In this document: positions 27,719-39,724 of the stretch, in pieces | Layout: the number at the start of each line of letters is the position of its first letter | Position numbering within the stretch: the stretch's first letter is position 1 | Assembly: GCF_900609065.1 (NCBI RefSeq) | Contig: NZ_UXAU01000029.1 | Span: forward strand, 16,370-80,369 | Reading direction: 5' to 3' | Length of the DNA: 64,000 nucleotides | From: Arthrobacter ulcerisalmonis | GTDB lineage: Bacteria; Actinomycetota; Actinomycetes; Actinomycetales; Micrococcaceae | Position numbers and translations under genes: made by a program | Notes under the pieces: model-generated | Databases searched by the model: none | Told to the model about the DNA's origin: nothing | What the model saw: the letters and a program-made list of their open reading frames with translations, nothing else

Positions 27719-29185
27719 GTGGCAATCTTTACGGACCCCATCAGGGAACACGCTGATTTTGGGCCGGGCGATGCCGAATGGCTGCACCTGCTGGTGGGGG
27801 ATTGGCAGATGGTGGCGGACTTGGCTTTTGCTGACCTGGCACTATGGTTCCCGCACCCGGAGCACGGGTACGTAGCGTTGGCGCATGTCCGGCCCTCCAC
27901 CTCACACACGGTGTTTCATGGAGACTTCGTGGGGGAGGGGATCAGGTCGGACTTGCGTCCGCTCGTGGACAAGGCGTGGGAGAGCCGCTCTATTGAACGC
28001 TCCAGCGAGACCAGTTGGAGCAGCGAGATGGCACTCCGGGTGGAGGCGGTGCCCATGGTGCGCAACGGCAGGACGCTTGCCGTGCTCACCACGCATATGG
28101 ACCTTTCCAGTTCGCGCATGCCGTCCCGCCTGGAACTGACCTACCGTCAATGCGCCTACGATTTGCTGCGGATGGGCACCCTGGGCTTGTGGCCGGACTT
28201 CGCTTCGCCCACAGGATCCCGCCGTGGCGCGCCTCGCGTGGGGGATGGGCTGATCCGGTTGGATGCCGAGGGCATTGTCCAGTACGCAAGTCCGAACGGC
28301 GTCTCAGCGTTCCGCCGCCTCGGCGATGGTGAGTCGTTGGAGGGCAGGTCCCTTGCCGAAGTGACGGCTAGTCTGTTGAAGGACCGTCGGATGGTCGACG
28401 AAACCTTGCCCCTTGTGGTGACCGGCAGGATGCCGTGGCGCAGTGAGATTGAATCCCGCGGCGTCAGTCTGTCGCTCCGTGCCATTCCGCTGCGCGACGA
28501 GGAGCACCGTTTCGGCGCCCTCGTCCTGTGCCGGGACGTGTCCGAGCTGCGCCGGCGGGAGATGGAACTGGTGACGAAGGACGCCACCATCCGCGAGATC
28601 CATCACCGGGTGAAGAACAACCTGCAGACGGTGGCGGCTTTGCTTCGCATGCAGTCCCGACGCATGGTCAGTGATGAAGCCAAACAGGGCCTGGAACAGG
28701 CGATGCGGCGGGTGGCGACCATCGCACTGGTGCACGAAACCCTCTCGCAGGGTTTGACGCAGAGTGTGGACTTCGACGAGCTGATTGGTCGGCAGTTCCG
28801 GCTGTCCGCTGAGGTCGCGTCGCCGTCGCAGCAGGTGAAGACCGAGCGTTCCGGCTCCTTTGGCGAACTGCCCAGCGATCTGGCAACGCCCCTGGCATTG
28901 GTGATCAATGAGTTGGTGACCAACGCTGTGGAGCACGGCCTCGATGGCCGCACCGGTACTGTCTGGCTCATTGCCGACCGCACGGAGGCCGACGACGGCG
29001 AAGAGATCACCGTGACAATCGCCGACAACGGCGTGGGACTGCCCGACAAGCCCTACACCGAGGGGTTGGGTCTGCAGATTGTCCGGACACTCGTCATGAG
29101 CGAATTGGGCGGCAGCATTGCTTGGCTTCCCCGCGACGGTGGCGGAACGTCCGTGCAGATCCGGCTGAGCCTCTTGGACAAATAG
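27719..29185 (+). CDS. pdtaS: PdtaS-like sensor histidine kinase
   Basis: PdtaS is a cytosolic histidine kinase that phosphorylates the RNA-binding antiterminator PdtaR. In M. tuberculosis its gene (Rv3220c) sits next to whiB1, as here. The 488-residue protein has an N-terminal GAF domain (about 1-150), a PAS domain (about 180-285), a HisKA_2 segment with IREIHHRVKNNLQTVAALL, and an HATPase with NELVTNAVEHG, DNGVGLP and GLGLQIVRTLV. It has no membrane helix, consistent with a cytosolic sensor. It starts with GTG 27 bases after gdh. The partner pdtaR is not in the window. Confidence 0.94.
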   Translation: MAIFTDPIREHADFGPGDAEWLHLLVGDWQMVADLAFADLALWFPHPEHGYVALAHVRPSTSHTVFHGDFVGEGIRSDLRPLVDKAWESRSIERSSETSWSSEMALRVEAVPMVRNGRTLAVLTTHMDLSSSRMPSRLELTYRQCAYDLLRMGTLGLWPDFASPTGSRRGAPRVGDGLIRLDAEGIVQYASPNGVSAFRRLGDGESLEGRSLAEVTASLLKDRRMVDETLPLVVTGRMPWRSEIESRGVSLSLRAIPLRDEEHRFGALVLCRDVSELRRREMELVTKDATIREIHHRVKNNLQTVAALLRMQSRRMVSDEAKQGLEQAMRRVATIALVHETLSQGLTQSVDFDELIGRQFRLSAEVASPSQQVKTERSGSFGELPSDLATPLALVINELVTNAVEHGLDGRTGTVWLIADRTEADDGEEITVTIADNGVGLPDKPYTEGLGLQIVRTLVMSELGGSIAWLPRDGGGTSVQIRLSLLDK

Positions 29186-29309
29186 CCTCTTGTCGGGTGT
29201 GCCTGGTGAGGAGCCGGCGCACTCTCGGCTGGCACTCTCGGTGAATTTCCGTGGGCCGGTCGGGCTCAGCAGCAGCCCCCTGGCCTTCAAAACTCGCCGG
29301 CTTAAAGAA

Positions 29310-29350
29310 AGAGCCCCGGCGGCAACCTGAGCGGTTGCTGCCGGGGCTCT
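29310..29350 (-). terminator. Bidirectional terminator between pdtaS and whiB1
   Basis: An 18-bp stem with one G:U-type mismatch (AGAGCCCCGGCGGCAACC and its partner, five-base loop) lies between the two convergent genes. On the minus strand it is followed by TTTCTTT, so it is a rho-independent terminator for whiB1. On the plus strand the downstream T-run is weak. Confidence 0.85.
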
Positions 29351-29378
29351 CTAACGCTTATTCAGGAAGCGCGACTAC

Positions 29379-29627
29379 TTAGGAAGCGCGACGGGCGCGA
29401 GCCGCACGTCGCTTGAGTGCACGACGTTCGTCCTCGCTCATGCCGCCCCAGACGCCGGCGTCCTGTCCGGACTCCAACGCCCACTGGAGGCAGGTATCGA
29501 CGACGGCGCAGCGCCGGCACACGCTTTTGGCTTCTTCAATCTGGAGCAGGGCGGGGCCCGTGTTTCCGACCGGGAAGAACAGTTCGGGGTCCTTTTCGAG
29601 GCACGCTGCGCGGTTACGCCAATCCAT
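29379..29627 (-). CDS. whiB1: WhiB1-type iron-sulfur transcription factor
   Basis: WhiB1 carries a [4Fe-4S] cluster that reacts with nitric oxide. In mycobacteria it is essential and binds the principal sigma factor. The 82-residue protein has four cysteine ligands (one in AACLEKDP, then CRRCAVVDTC) and the G[VI]WGG turn (DAGVWGGMSEDERRAL). A basic C-terminal tail (KRRAARARR) binds DNA. DPELFFPVGNTGPAL matches WhiB1 closely. A second in-frame ATG lies at 29645, but the mycobacterial form starts at MDWR, so I chose 29627. Its location beside pdtaS matches the mycobacterial neighbourhood. Confidence 0.95.
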   Translation of the reverse strand: MDWRNRAACLEKDPELFFPVGNTGPALLQIEEAKSVCRRCAVVDTCLQWALESGQDAGVWGGMSEDERRALKRRAARARRAS

Positions 29628-29661
29628 GCTGATCAGTCGCTCCATTCTGGGGAAAGCTCTT

Positions 29662-29677
29662 TGTGAAATTATTCACT
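29662..29677. promoter_or_regulatory. whiB1: CRP/GlxR-like box upstream of whiB1
   Basis: TGTGAAATTATTCACT matches the CRP consensus TGTGA-N6-TCACA in nine of ten half-site bases. It lies 35 bases upstream of the whiB1 ATG. In M. tuberculosis the CRP homologue Rv3676 regulates whiB1 through sites in its promoter, so this is plausibly the same control. Confidence 0.6.
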
Positions 29678-29694
29678 AGGGGCTACAAAGGAAA

Positions 29695-29712
29695 GGGGCC
29701 CGGCGGGGCCCC
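29695..29712. other. Short GC hairpin in the whiB1 upstream region
   Basis: GGGGCCC and GGGCCCC form a perfect 7-bp stem with a four-base loop, between the divergent whiB1 and the small membrane protein gene. It is too far from any 3' end on either strand to be a normal terminator. It may be an attenuator or chance; the remaining part of this 230-base gap shows a TTGACA at 29809-29814 without a matching -10 at proper distance. Confidence 0.3.
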
Positions 29713-29845
29713 GTTGGTCATCTGTGTCAAGCCTGTCATGTTAACGCGACGTAAACAAGGGGTAATAGGGGCTGACATCCCGGGAGTGCTGAGCGCTTCG
29801 TCACACTGTTGACAACGGCCCACACCGCATTTCGACTATCTCGGG

Positions 29846-29851
29846 TATGGT
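29846..29851 (+). promoter_or_regulatory. Candidate -10 box for a leaderless GTG start
   Basis: TATGGT lies six bases before the GTG at 29858, with no SD sequence between. This spacing places the transcription start at the start codon. Confidence 0.4.
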
Positions 29852-29857
29852 GCCAGT

Positions 29858-30346
29858 GTGTCAAGACCTTCGGATCAGCCGTCAGATGAATTGCCTGCGA
29901 ATCAGCCACCTTCCGTGGCGGGATCAGTGCCCTCACGCTCTGCCGAGCCGGTGAGACCCGGCGCGGTCCTCGTTGTTGCTGTGGTGGCGGCGGCAGAAGC
30001 TACCGCGCTGCTGATTGCTGGCATTTGGTACGGCTACCAACTTGTCTCCGGGAGCCCGGTGCTGTCCTTCTGGGGTGCAGTGTTCACCCTCGGCTTGCTC
30101 CTGGCCTTCTCTGCATGGCTTTATGCGGTGGGGCACTTTCTCATTCGCGGCTACCGGTGGACACGATCTGCTGCCTTGGTGGCTCAACTCTTTGTCCTGA
30201 CAATTGGCGTCCCGACCATGGCGGGAGGGATCGTGGGCCCGGGAGTGGCGATGGTGGTACCCGCGATCGTCGCACTGGTGCTCCTGTTCAACAACAAGGT
30301 GATTGCCTACGTCTCGAAGACCGGCGGACCGGCACCAACGCTCTAG
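29858..30346 (+). CDS. Small four-helix membrane protein
   Basis: This 162-residue protein has a Pro/Ser-rich N-terminus (about 35 residues) and four hydrophobic segments (about 36-58, 68-90, 100-120, 124-148). I do not recognise a named family, though proteins of this shape occur next to core genes in related actinobacteria. The start is GTG, probably leaderless. It faces the EssC-like gene, and the two coding ends overlap by four bases, which leaves no room for a terminator between them. The function is unknown. Confidence 0.72.
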   Translation: MSRPSDQPSDELPANQPPSVAGSVPSRSAEPVRPGAVLVVAVVAAAEATALLIAGIWYGYQLVSGSPVLSFWGAVFTLGLLLAFSAWLYAVGHFLIRGYRWTRSAALVAQLFVLTIGVPTMAGGIVGPGVAMVVPAIVALVLLFNNKVIAYVSKTGGPAPTL

Positions 30347-33300
30347 GATCTTGTGGGCTCGGTCCACGCCACCTGGATAGTCCGTTGCTCTCCATTGGCC
30401 AGCACGATCGCTCGACCGGGTGGCGAATCAGCTTCCACCTCGATCCGCAACCCGAAGAGGTCAGCATCTCCGGCCAGGCGCGGAGCAATTAGCAGGCCTG
30501 TGCCGTCCGCGCGGGCGTGCAACGCCAGCGGCACTTTTTGGAGCAACAGCGGGCTGTATTGTGCGGTGAAAACGACGGCGACGCCATGGGAGTGCAGGGC
30601 GACCAACGCCTGCATGGCCGCGGGTGATGCCAGATCGGCGTCGTCGACCAAGGCAACCGGCGATTGCATGGCGGTAGGTGACGCGGTGTCGGTGTCGTTG
30701 ACCCGGGCTACCAGCGACTGCACGGCCGTAGGTGACGCAAGGTCGGCGTCGTTGACCCGGGTGCCTGAGCCACGCTGTGCCTTGACCGCTTCGGCCGCTA
30801 TCACTTGGCGGCGCCAGTACTCTGATGCGTCTTCGGATTCGGGCGGGCTTAACCAGTGTCGCGCACCGGGATTAAGCGCCCGCAGCGACCTCAAGACGGT
30901 TGACTTCCCGCTGCCCTGGCGGCCGAGGACTGCCAGCACGCCTCCCGGTGCCAGCTGCAGACCTTGTGGTTCGAGTTCGTCGCCGCCGATTCCCACCCAC
31001 AATGCTGTTGGATCTGTTGGATCTGTTGGATCTGTTGGATCTGTTGGATGGGTTCGCTCCGTTTGATTGTTCGGTTCTCTTCGATGCGGGTGCTGCGCCT
31101 GATCGGACTGATCCGTTGGGACGGCCGAAACGTGCCCTCCTGGCCGTCGGAGTGCCTTCGCGATGTCTGTAGAGGTGGCCACAGCGGGCAGTGGCTCAAT
31201 CCGAAACGGCCGCATGGTGCGCGTGCTGGCCGAGGTGCAGGTGCCCTTGCCATTCTCGCTCGCTGCGGGGGAGCACCCCGTTCTAGGTGCGCATTCGTGC
31301 TGCTCGAATAGTTTCGCGTCTGCCGGTGGGCCAAAGAGTTGGCACACGGCTGACCTCTCGGCAGAGCTACTTCTGCCGGTGATGGCGCCAAACGCAATTG
31401 CTCTGCCCTGCACTGGATCAGTCACGGGCAGCCGGGGCCAGGCAAGCCTGCCGTCCTCCGTCGAACCGGTGGGAAAATAGAGCCGGTTTGGTACCGCGCC
31501 GAAGAACCGCGAGGTGACCAACTCGCGGTTACCGGAGATCAACACGGTAATATCCGCAGAGCTGCCTTCCCGCACCACATCGTGCAAAATTTCCTCAGCC
31601 CAGGCCAACGGACCGGCGCGAAGTGCCGAGGACCACGATCCCCAGCCGGAAATGACCAGAAGCAGGGGCGTGGCCGGTTGTTGAAAGGTGCCACTGAGCC
31701 GTTGAGCCATTTCCAGTCGGAGTCGTTCCAGGACGCGGACAGCACGGCGTAGCTCATCGATGCCAACGTAGGCGCCTGAGCGGTGGTGACCTCGGGCTGC
31801 GGTGAAGACGCCTGTTGAGTCCAGGAAATAGAAATGTGCTTCCTCGGGTGCCGCGACCATGCTGGCCACCGCAGCAATAGTAGCTTCGGTCAATCCAGAG
31901 GCCGCAGTCCCAATGAAGGCGAGGTGCCCGTCGTCTCGAGGAGCCCAGACCACGTTGCGGACCACCTGCTCGTCCGTGGCATCCAACAGTCCCAGCACAT
32001 GTCGCCAGCCAGCACTGGATGCGCCGGGAATACTTCGTGGTGGAGTCATGGTGGTTGGCAGCGGAGCGGCCACAGGCCGATGGGGTGCCAGTCCGTTCCG
32101 TCGGGTGAAGAGATCCTGCACAAGGGCTATCAGCGGTGCTGCAACGTGGGCAGGTGGTGCTTTGTGGTCAGGAGGGCTTGGCGCCATCCCGATGACAGGG
32201 CAGGTCAGTTCATCAACGGCCAACCGGACTGTGCAGCCGCGGGCACTGAGTGGTCTTCCCGTGAGCGTCGCTGTCTGGAATTCTTCCGGCGCTTCGGTTC
32301 CTCGGGCCAGGAAAGCGCGGCCCGGTTGATCGATGCTGATGCCTGCCGCGGCACCCGTTCCGATGATGTCAATGGATTCCAGGGACGACTGGACGCGCAG
32401 GGCGATGCTGGAGGTGACGTTGGCGCGGATGTCGGCGGACAAGGCGCCTTGGGGGCGCTGGGTCGCCATCACCAGGTGGAGGCCAAGGGAACGGCCCACG
32501 GCAGCGATGCGCATCAATTCGCGGAGTACGTCGGGCGAGTCGTCTACCAGGATGCGAAATTCGTCGATGACAATCACGAGATGGGGCATTGGTATTGAGT
32601 CCGCCGGGCCGTGCTGCAGGTAGGCGCTGATGTCTGGGACACAGGCGCGAGCCAAAAGTAGCTCCCGACGTCGAACTTCTGCTCGCAGTGAGACGAGCAT
32701 GCGATCCAGCTCGGAAGCCGACAGGTCCGTCAGCAGGCCAATGCAGTGCACCAGGGGTGCGAGCGGTCCCAACCCGGATCCACCTTTGAAGTCGACGAAC
32801 AGGAACGTAACGCGATCTGGTGGGTAGCTGAGGGCCAACCCCGCTACGAGGGTGCGGAGGAGCTCGGACTTTCCGGAACCGGTGGTACCAGCCACCATCA
32901 GGTGCGGCCCATCGGACTGAAGATCGACGATGCGCTGGCCCGCGGTGCCCTGCCCAAGGGGCACCGCAAGTGTCGTCGTCCTTGCAGCAGCCAGCCAGCG
33001 GTTCTCGGTGTCTAAGGCAGACATCGGAAGGATTGCCGCCAGATCGCATGATGCGGTCAAATCCACTTCCTTCGCTTCAATGGGGCGCCATCCCCTGGTC
33101 GCCCAGCAACGACAAAATCGGTCAAAGACTTCAGCGGTGGCGAGGTCGGGGATGAACTCTAACTCGGGGGCCCGGAATTCCCTTCCGGGCGAGGCTAACG
33201 AGGCCAACGTGATCAGTGCTGAGCGATGTTCTGAGAGAACGACTGTCGCAAGGCCGATCGTCTGCCTCTGCGTGCCAAAGCCAGGGCCAGGCCAGAAATG

Positions 33301-34785
33301 GAGCACCCGCCAGCCAAGGGCCAGTGCTGCCTGACCTGGGTCCGGCGCTGAATCCGCGTGCGGGTCGCTAGGCTCTGAGGAATGCACGAGAAAGAGCACA
33401 CCTGCGTGCTTGGGGCTATTGAGCGCCATATGCAGGGCCGCAGGCGTTGCCGTCATCATGACCTGGGCCAGATACCGGCCGGCGAGGGGAAGTGAGTCCG
33501 GGAGACCGTGGACCACGACGGCTGTGCCTTGGCCTCGGGGATACCCGACCTGCTGCATCACGAGTGAGCGGACCATTGCGTGGACGAGTTCCTCGGGACC
33601 GCTGAAGCTGGCTGATTCCGCGGCCGGGTCCAAGAAGACAGGAAGAACTTCCACCGGCTCGTTGATGGCATCGCCACGACTGTCAGCGCACTGAACATTT
33701 GCCTTCTGGGGCGCTGTGCCCAATCGGAACCACAAGCCGCCTGGGTCGGACTCCGTCACCGCCACAGACTTGTCCAATGGTGCAGCGCGTTCGATTGCTC
33801 CATGTCCTGGGGCACTGCGTTCGGCTGCCAACACGAGATGCGCCAGCGACGGCCCGGCAGCGATCCGCCGTCGTCGATCCAGTTCTATTGATACCCGAAG
33901 AGCCGCAGCAAATGACCGGCGCTGCCTCCTTTGGCTGGTCAACGGGCCCAGAATTGAAAATGCCGAAATAGCCGTAAACGCGAGAAATATCCACATGCCG
34001 GTGAAGGTTGCCAAGGCCACGCCGGCTACGACGGGGATGAGGGCAGGGAGCAGCGACAGCCAGGAAAAGACTCCCACGTTGTCGCCAACGGAGAGCGGCT
34101 CACTGACCGATGTGCCGGCGTCGGCCATTGATTTTGGAGCTTGGCTGAGGAAGACGACTGACATGGTGGTCCTCCCACAGCGAATTGCAGATCTCGTTGA
34201 AATCGGCATCTGGGTGACAGCTGACCCATCAACGTAACTACCGTTGATGCTTCCCAGATCGGTCAGGGTGATGTCTTTGTCTGTGACAACCAGAACTGCA
34301 TGCTCGCGGGACAGATCCGGATCTGGGATGGTGATCCGGGCGCCTTCACGGCCGATGGTGTACCTGCCGCGACTCAACGCCACGATAGTTCCCGCCCGAA
34401 TGCCCGAGTGAATGGCGAGGCCCAGAGGAGCGGAGAGACCCTCGATGGCTACGGGAAATGTCAGCTGGTGAGAGTCCTCTGCCGGTTCTCCGTGCATGCT
34501 GTCCGAGGCGTCGACCGACGAGCCGTCTTGGCCGGGAGACGTGGCCGCGGACATCCGAAGACGAGCCACCATGACGGCGCCGTTGGTCAGTGGCGGCACG
34601 CCAACGAGGAGGCGCTCGAGGCGCTCGCCGCCCACGGTGATGTCAGTGGCGCCGTAGTGAGACGCCAAGATGTCGGCGAGCTCCGCTCCGCTCGTTCCGG
34701 CAGGATGTTCAATGCATAGTTCCAACGCGGGCGGCGGCGGCGCCGCCAGCCCTGGCCTGAACACTACTGTGCAGTGCAACATCAT
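30343..34785 (-). CDS. FHA-FtsK/SpoIIIE ATPase, EssC/EccC-like (type VII secretion motor type)
   Basis: EssC/EccC proteins are the motor ATPases of type VII secretion. The 1480-residue chain has a degenerate FHA-like part (1-80), a full FHA domain (about 120-212; GRE at 145, SREH at 159-162, NGS at 181), two membrane helices (about 243-281) and three ATPase domains. Domain 1 has Walker A GTTGSGKSE near 633 and Walker B HLVIVIDEF. Domain 2 has a degenerate P-loop GTAASGLTEA near 957. Domain 3 has GRQGSGKST near 1287 and a Walker B-like LVDDAD near 1378. The linker before domain 3 is Pro-Thr-Asp repeats, and Walker B of domain 3 lies in a threefold 18-residue repeat. No WXG100 substrate gene is visible in the window, so the motor may act with distant genes. 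Confidence 0.85.
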   Translation of the reverse strand: MMLHCTVVFRPGLAAPPPPALELCIEHPAGTSGAELADILASHYGATDITVGGERLERLLVGVPPLTNGAVMVARLRMSAATSPGQDGSSVDASDSMHGEPAEDSHQLTFPVAIEGLSAPLGLAIHSGIRAGTIVALSRGRYTIGREGARITIPDPDLSREHAVLVVTDKDITLTDLGSINGSYVDGSAVTQMPISTRSAIRCGRTTMSVVFLSQAPKSMADAGTSVSEPLSVGDNVGVFSWLSLLPALIPVVAGVALATFTGMWIFLAFTAISAFSILGPLTSQRRQRRSFAAALRVSIELDRRRRIAAGPSLAHLVLAAERSAPGHGAIERAAPLDKSVAVTESDPGGLWFRLGTAPQKANVQCADSRGDAINEPVEVLPVFLDPAAESASFSGPEELVHAMVRSLVMQQVGYPRGQGTAVVVHGLPDSLPLAGRYLAQVMMTATPAALHMALNSPKHAGVLFLVHSSEPSDPHADSAPDPGQAALALGWRVLHFWPGPGFGTQRQTIGLATVVLSEHRSALITLASLASPGREFRAPELEFIPDLATAEVFDRFCRCWATRGWRPIEAKEVDLTASCDLAAILPMSALDTENRWLAAARTTTLAVPLGQGTAGQRIVDLQSDGPHLMVAGTTGSGKSELLRTLVAGLALSYPPDRVTFLFVDFKGGSGLGPLAPLVHCIGLLTDLSASELDRMLVSLRAEVRRRELLLARACVPDISAYLQHGPADSIPMPHLVIVIDEFRILVDDSPDVLRELMRIAAVGRSLGLHLVMATQRPQGALSADIRANVTSSIALRVQSSLESIDIIGTGAAAGISIDQPGRAFLARGTEAPEEFQTATLTGRPLSARGCTVRLAVDELTCPVIGMAPSPPDHKAPPAHVAAPLIALVQDLFTRRNGLAPHRPVAAPLPTTMTPPRSIPGASSAGWRHVLGLLDATDEQVVRNVVWAPRDDGHLAFIGTAASGLTEATIAAVASMVAAPEEAHFYFLDSTGVFTAARGHHRSGAYVGIDELRRAVRVLERLRLEMAQRLSGTFQQPATPLLLVISGWGSWSSALRAGPLAWAEEILHDVVREGSSADITVLISGNRELVTSRFFGAVPNRLYFPTGSTEDGRLAWPRLPVTDPVQGRAIAFGAITGRSSSAERSAVCQLFGPPADAKLFEQHECAPRTGCSPAASENGKGTCTSASTRTMRPFRIEPLPAVATSTDIAKALRRPGGHVSAVPTDQSDQAQHPHRREPNNQTERTHPTDPTDPTDPTDPTALWVGIGGDELEPQGLQLAPGGVLAVLGRQGSGKSTVLRSLRALNPGARHWLSPPESEDASEYWRRQVIAAEAVKAQRGSGTRVNDADLASPTAVQSLVARVNDTDTASPTAMQSPVALVDDADLASPAAMQALVALHSHGVAVVFTAQYSPLLLQKVPLALHARADGTGLLIAPRLAGDADLFGLRIEVEADSPPGRAIVLANGEQRTIQVAWTEPTRS
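30598..30759 (-). repeat. Three 54-bp in-frame tandem repeats covering Walker B of ATPase domain 3
   Basis: The repeats encode RVNDADLASPTAVQSLVA, RVNDTDTASPTAMQSPVA and LVDDADLASPAAMQALVA, 18 residues each. Only the last copy has the hydrophobic-hydrophobic-Asp-Asp pattern of a Walker B motif. The first two copies look like diverged duplicates inserted before it. Confidence 0.9.
31005..31049 (-). repeat. Five perfect 9-bp repeats encoding Thr-Asp-Pro
   Basis: CTGTTGGAT is repeated five times without a mismatch (plus-strand sequence). On the coding strand it reads as Pro-Thr-Asp units in the linker before ATPase domain 3 of the EssC-like protein. The 9-bp unit keeps frame if copy number changes, so linker length can vary without breaking the gene. 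Confidence 0.93.
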
Positions 34786-34848
34786 TGCTGCTTCCCCGTT
34801 CCCTTGGAGTCAACGTAGTCACATCCGGCCCCACCTATGCGACTGCGG

Positions 34849-34864
34849 TTTTCCATGTGGAAAA
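34849..34864. promoter_or_regulatory. Palindrome TTTTCCA-TG-TGGAAAA in a divergent promoter
   Basis: A perfect 7-bp inverted repeat with a two-base centre lies in the 180-base gap between the divergent EssC-like gene and the acyltransferase gene. It is 64 bases upstream of the EssC-like start. It looks like a dimeric regulator's operator. A TAGGAT at 34916-34921 may be the acyltransferase -10 box. Confidence 0.45.
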
Positions 34865-34965
34865 ACTGTGGTGGGGAGGGGAGGACAAACCTCCAACGCG
34901 AGCACGTGACTCGGTTAGGATCGCTACAGAATGGACCTGGTCCGCATCTTCCAAAAGGAGCTACC

Positions 34966-38853
<3,888 letters not shown>

Positions 38854-39723
38854 ATGCCTGCCGCACTTGAGGGTATGACCCGGCCGGGGCAGGGGCGTGG
38901 GCTGCTGGATGTCTACGATCACCGCTTCCTGCTGAAGCTGCTGGTCCGCAAGGAAATCAAGGTCCGCTACCGTGGCTCGGTCCTGGGCCTGTTGTGGTCC
39001 TACGTCAAGCCGTTGATGCAGTTCCTGATCTACTTTGTAGCACTGGGCATCTTCCTCAACCTACAACGGGGAACCCCGAACTACGCGATCTATCTGTTCT
39101 CGGGCATAGTACTGGTCAACTTTTTCACCGAGTCGTTGGGTAACGCCACCCGTTCCATCGTCGATAATCGGGACCTGATCCGAAAGATCTACCTGCCCAG
39201 GGAGCTGTTCCCGGTGGCAACGGTCTGGGTATCGGCCGCCCATTTCCTTCCCCAATTGTTGGTCCTTGCCGGCGCGTGCTTCATAGCGGGCTGGTCGCCG
39301 TCCATCCTCCAATTGGCTGCGGCAGTGTTGGCCTTCATTCTGGTGTCCGTGCTGGCTACTGGACTGGGTCTGATATTCAGCGCCGCAAATGTGTACTTCC
39401 GTGATTCCGAAAACATCGTGGACATGATCCTCATGGTGGTCACTTGGGCATCGCCGGTTTTGTACGTGTGGACCATGGTCAAGCAGGTGATGGGCCCGTG
39501 GTTCTGGGTCTACCAGATCAATCCAATGACTGTGGCGGTGGAGATATTTCACTGGGCTTTCTGGTTCCCCACCCTGAAGGAGGATCAGCTCACGCTGGCC
39601 AGCATGCCGCCGGACCTGATGACCATCTGGCTTCCGGCCGCGTTCCTCATTTCATTCATCATCCTGTTCATCGGCCAGCAGGTATTCCGCCGTGCCGCCG
39701 TCCACTTTGCCCAGGAGCTTTAG
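38854..39723 (+). CDS. wzm: Polysaccharide ABC exporter permease (Wzm/TagG type)
   Basis: This 289-residue ABC-2 permease has a cytoplasmic amphipathic N-terminus with LLVRKEIKVRYRGSVLGLLWS (the family signature), then six hydrophobic segments. ASPVLYVWTM and the conserved NP (YQINPMT) late in the protein also fit. It starts directly after the stop of the galactofuranosyltransferase gene, with no gap. Together with the ATPase two bases downstream it would export an undecaprenyl-linked glycan across the membrane. Confidence 0.92.
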   Translation: MPAALEGMTRPGQGRGLLDVYDHRFLLKLLVRKEIKVRYRGSVLGLLWSYVKPLMQFLIYFVALGIFLNLQRGTPNYAIYLFSGIVLVNFFTESLGNATRSIVDNRDLIRKIYLPRELFPVATVWVSAAHFLPQLLVLAGACFIAGWSPSILQLAAAVLAFILVSVLATGLGLIFSAANVYFRDSENIVDMILMVVTWASPVLYVWTMVKQVMGPWFWVYQINPMTVAVEIFHWAFWFPTLKEDQLTLASMPPDLMTIWLPAAFLISFIILFIGQQVFRRAAVHFAQEL

Positions 39724-39724
39724 C

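Noticed and set aside
28304..29290. Antisense open frame inside pdtaS (328 codons)
   Set aside because: Shadow of pdtaS; no motif, and its end crosses the terminator region.
30601..31049. Possible CRISPR-like array because of close repeats
   Set aside because: Repeats are directly adjacent, in frame with a coding sequence and have no spacers; they are protein repeats.
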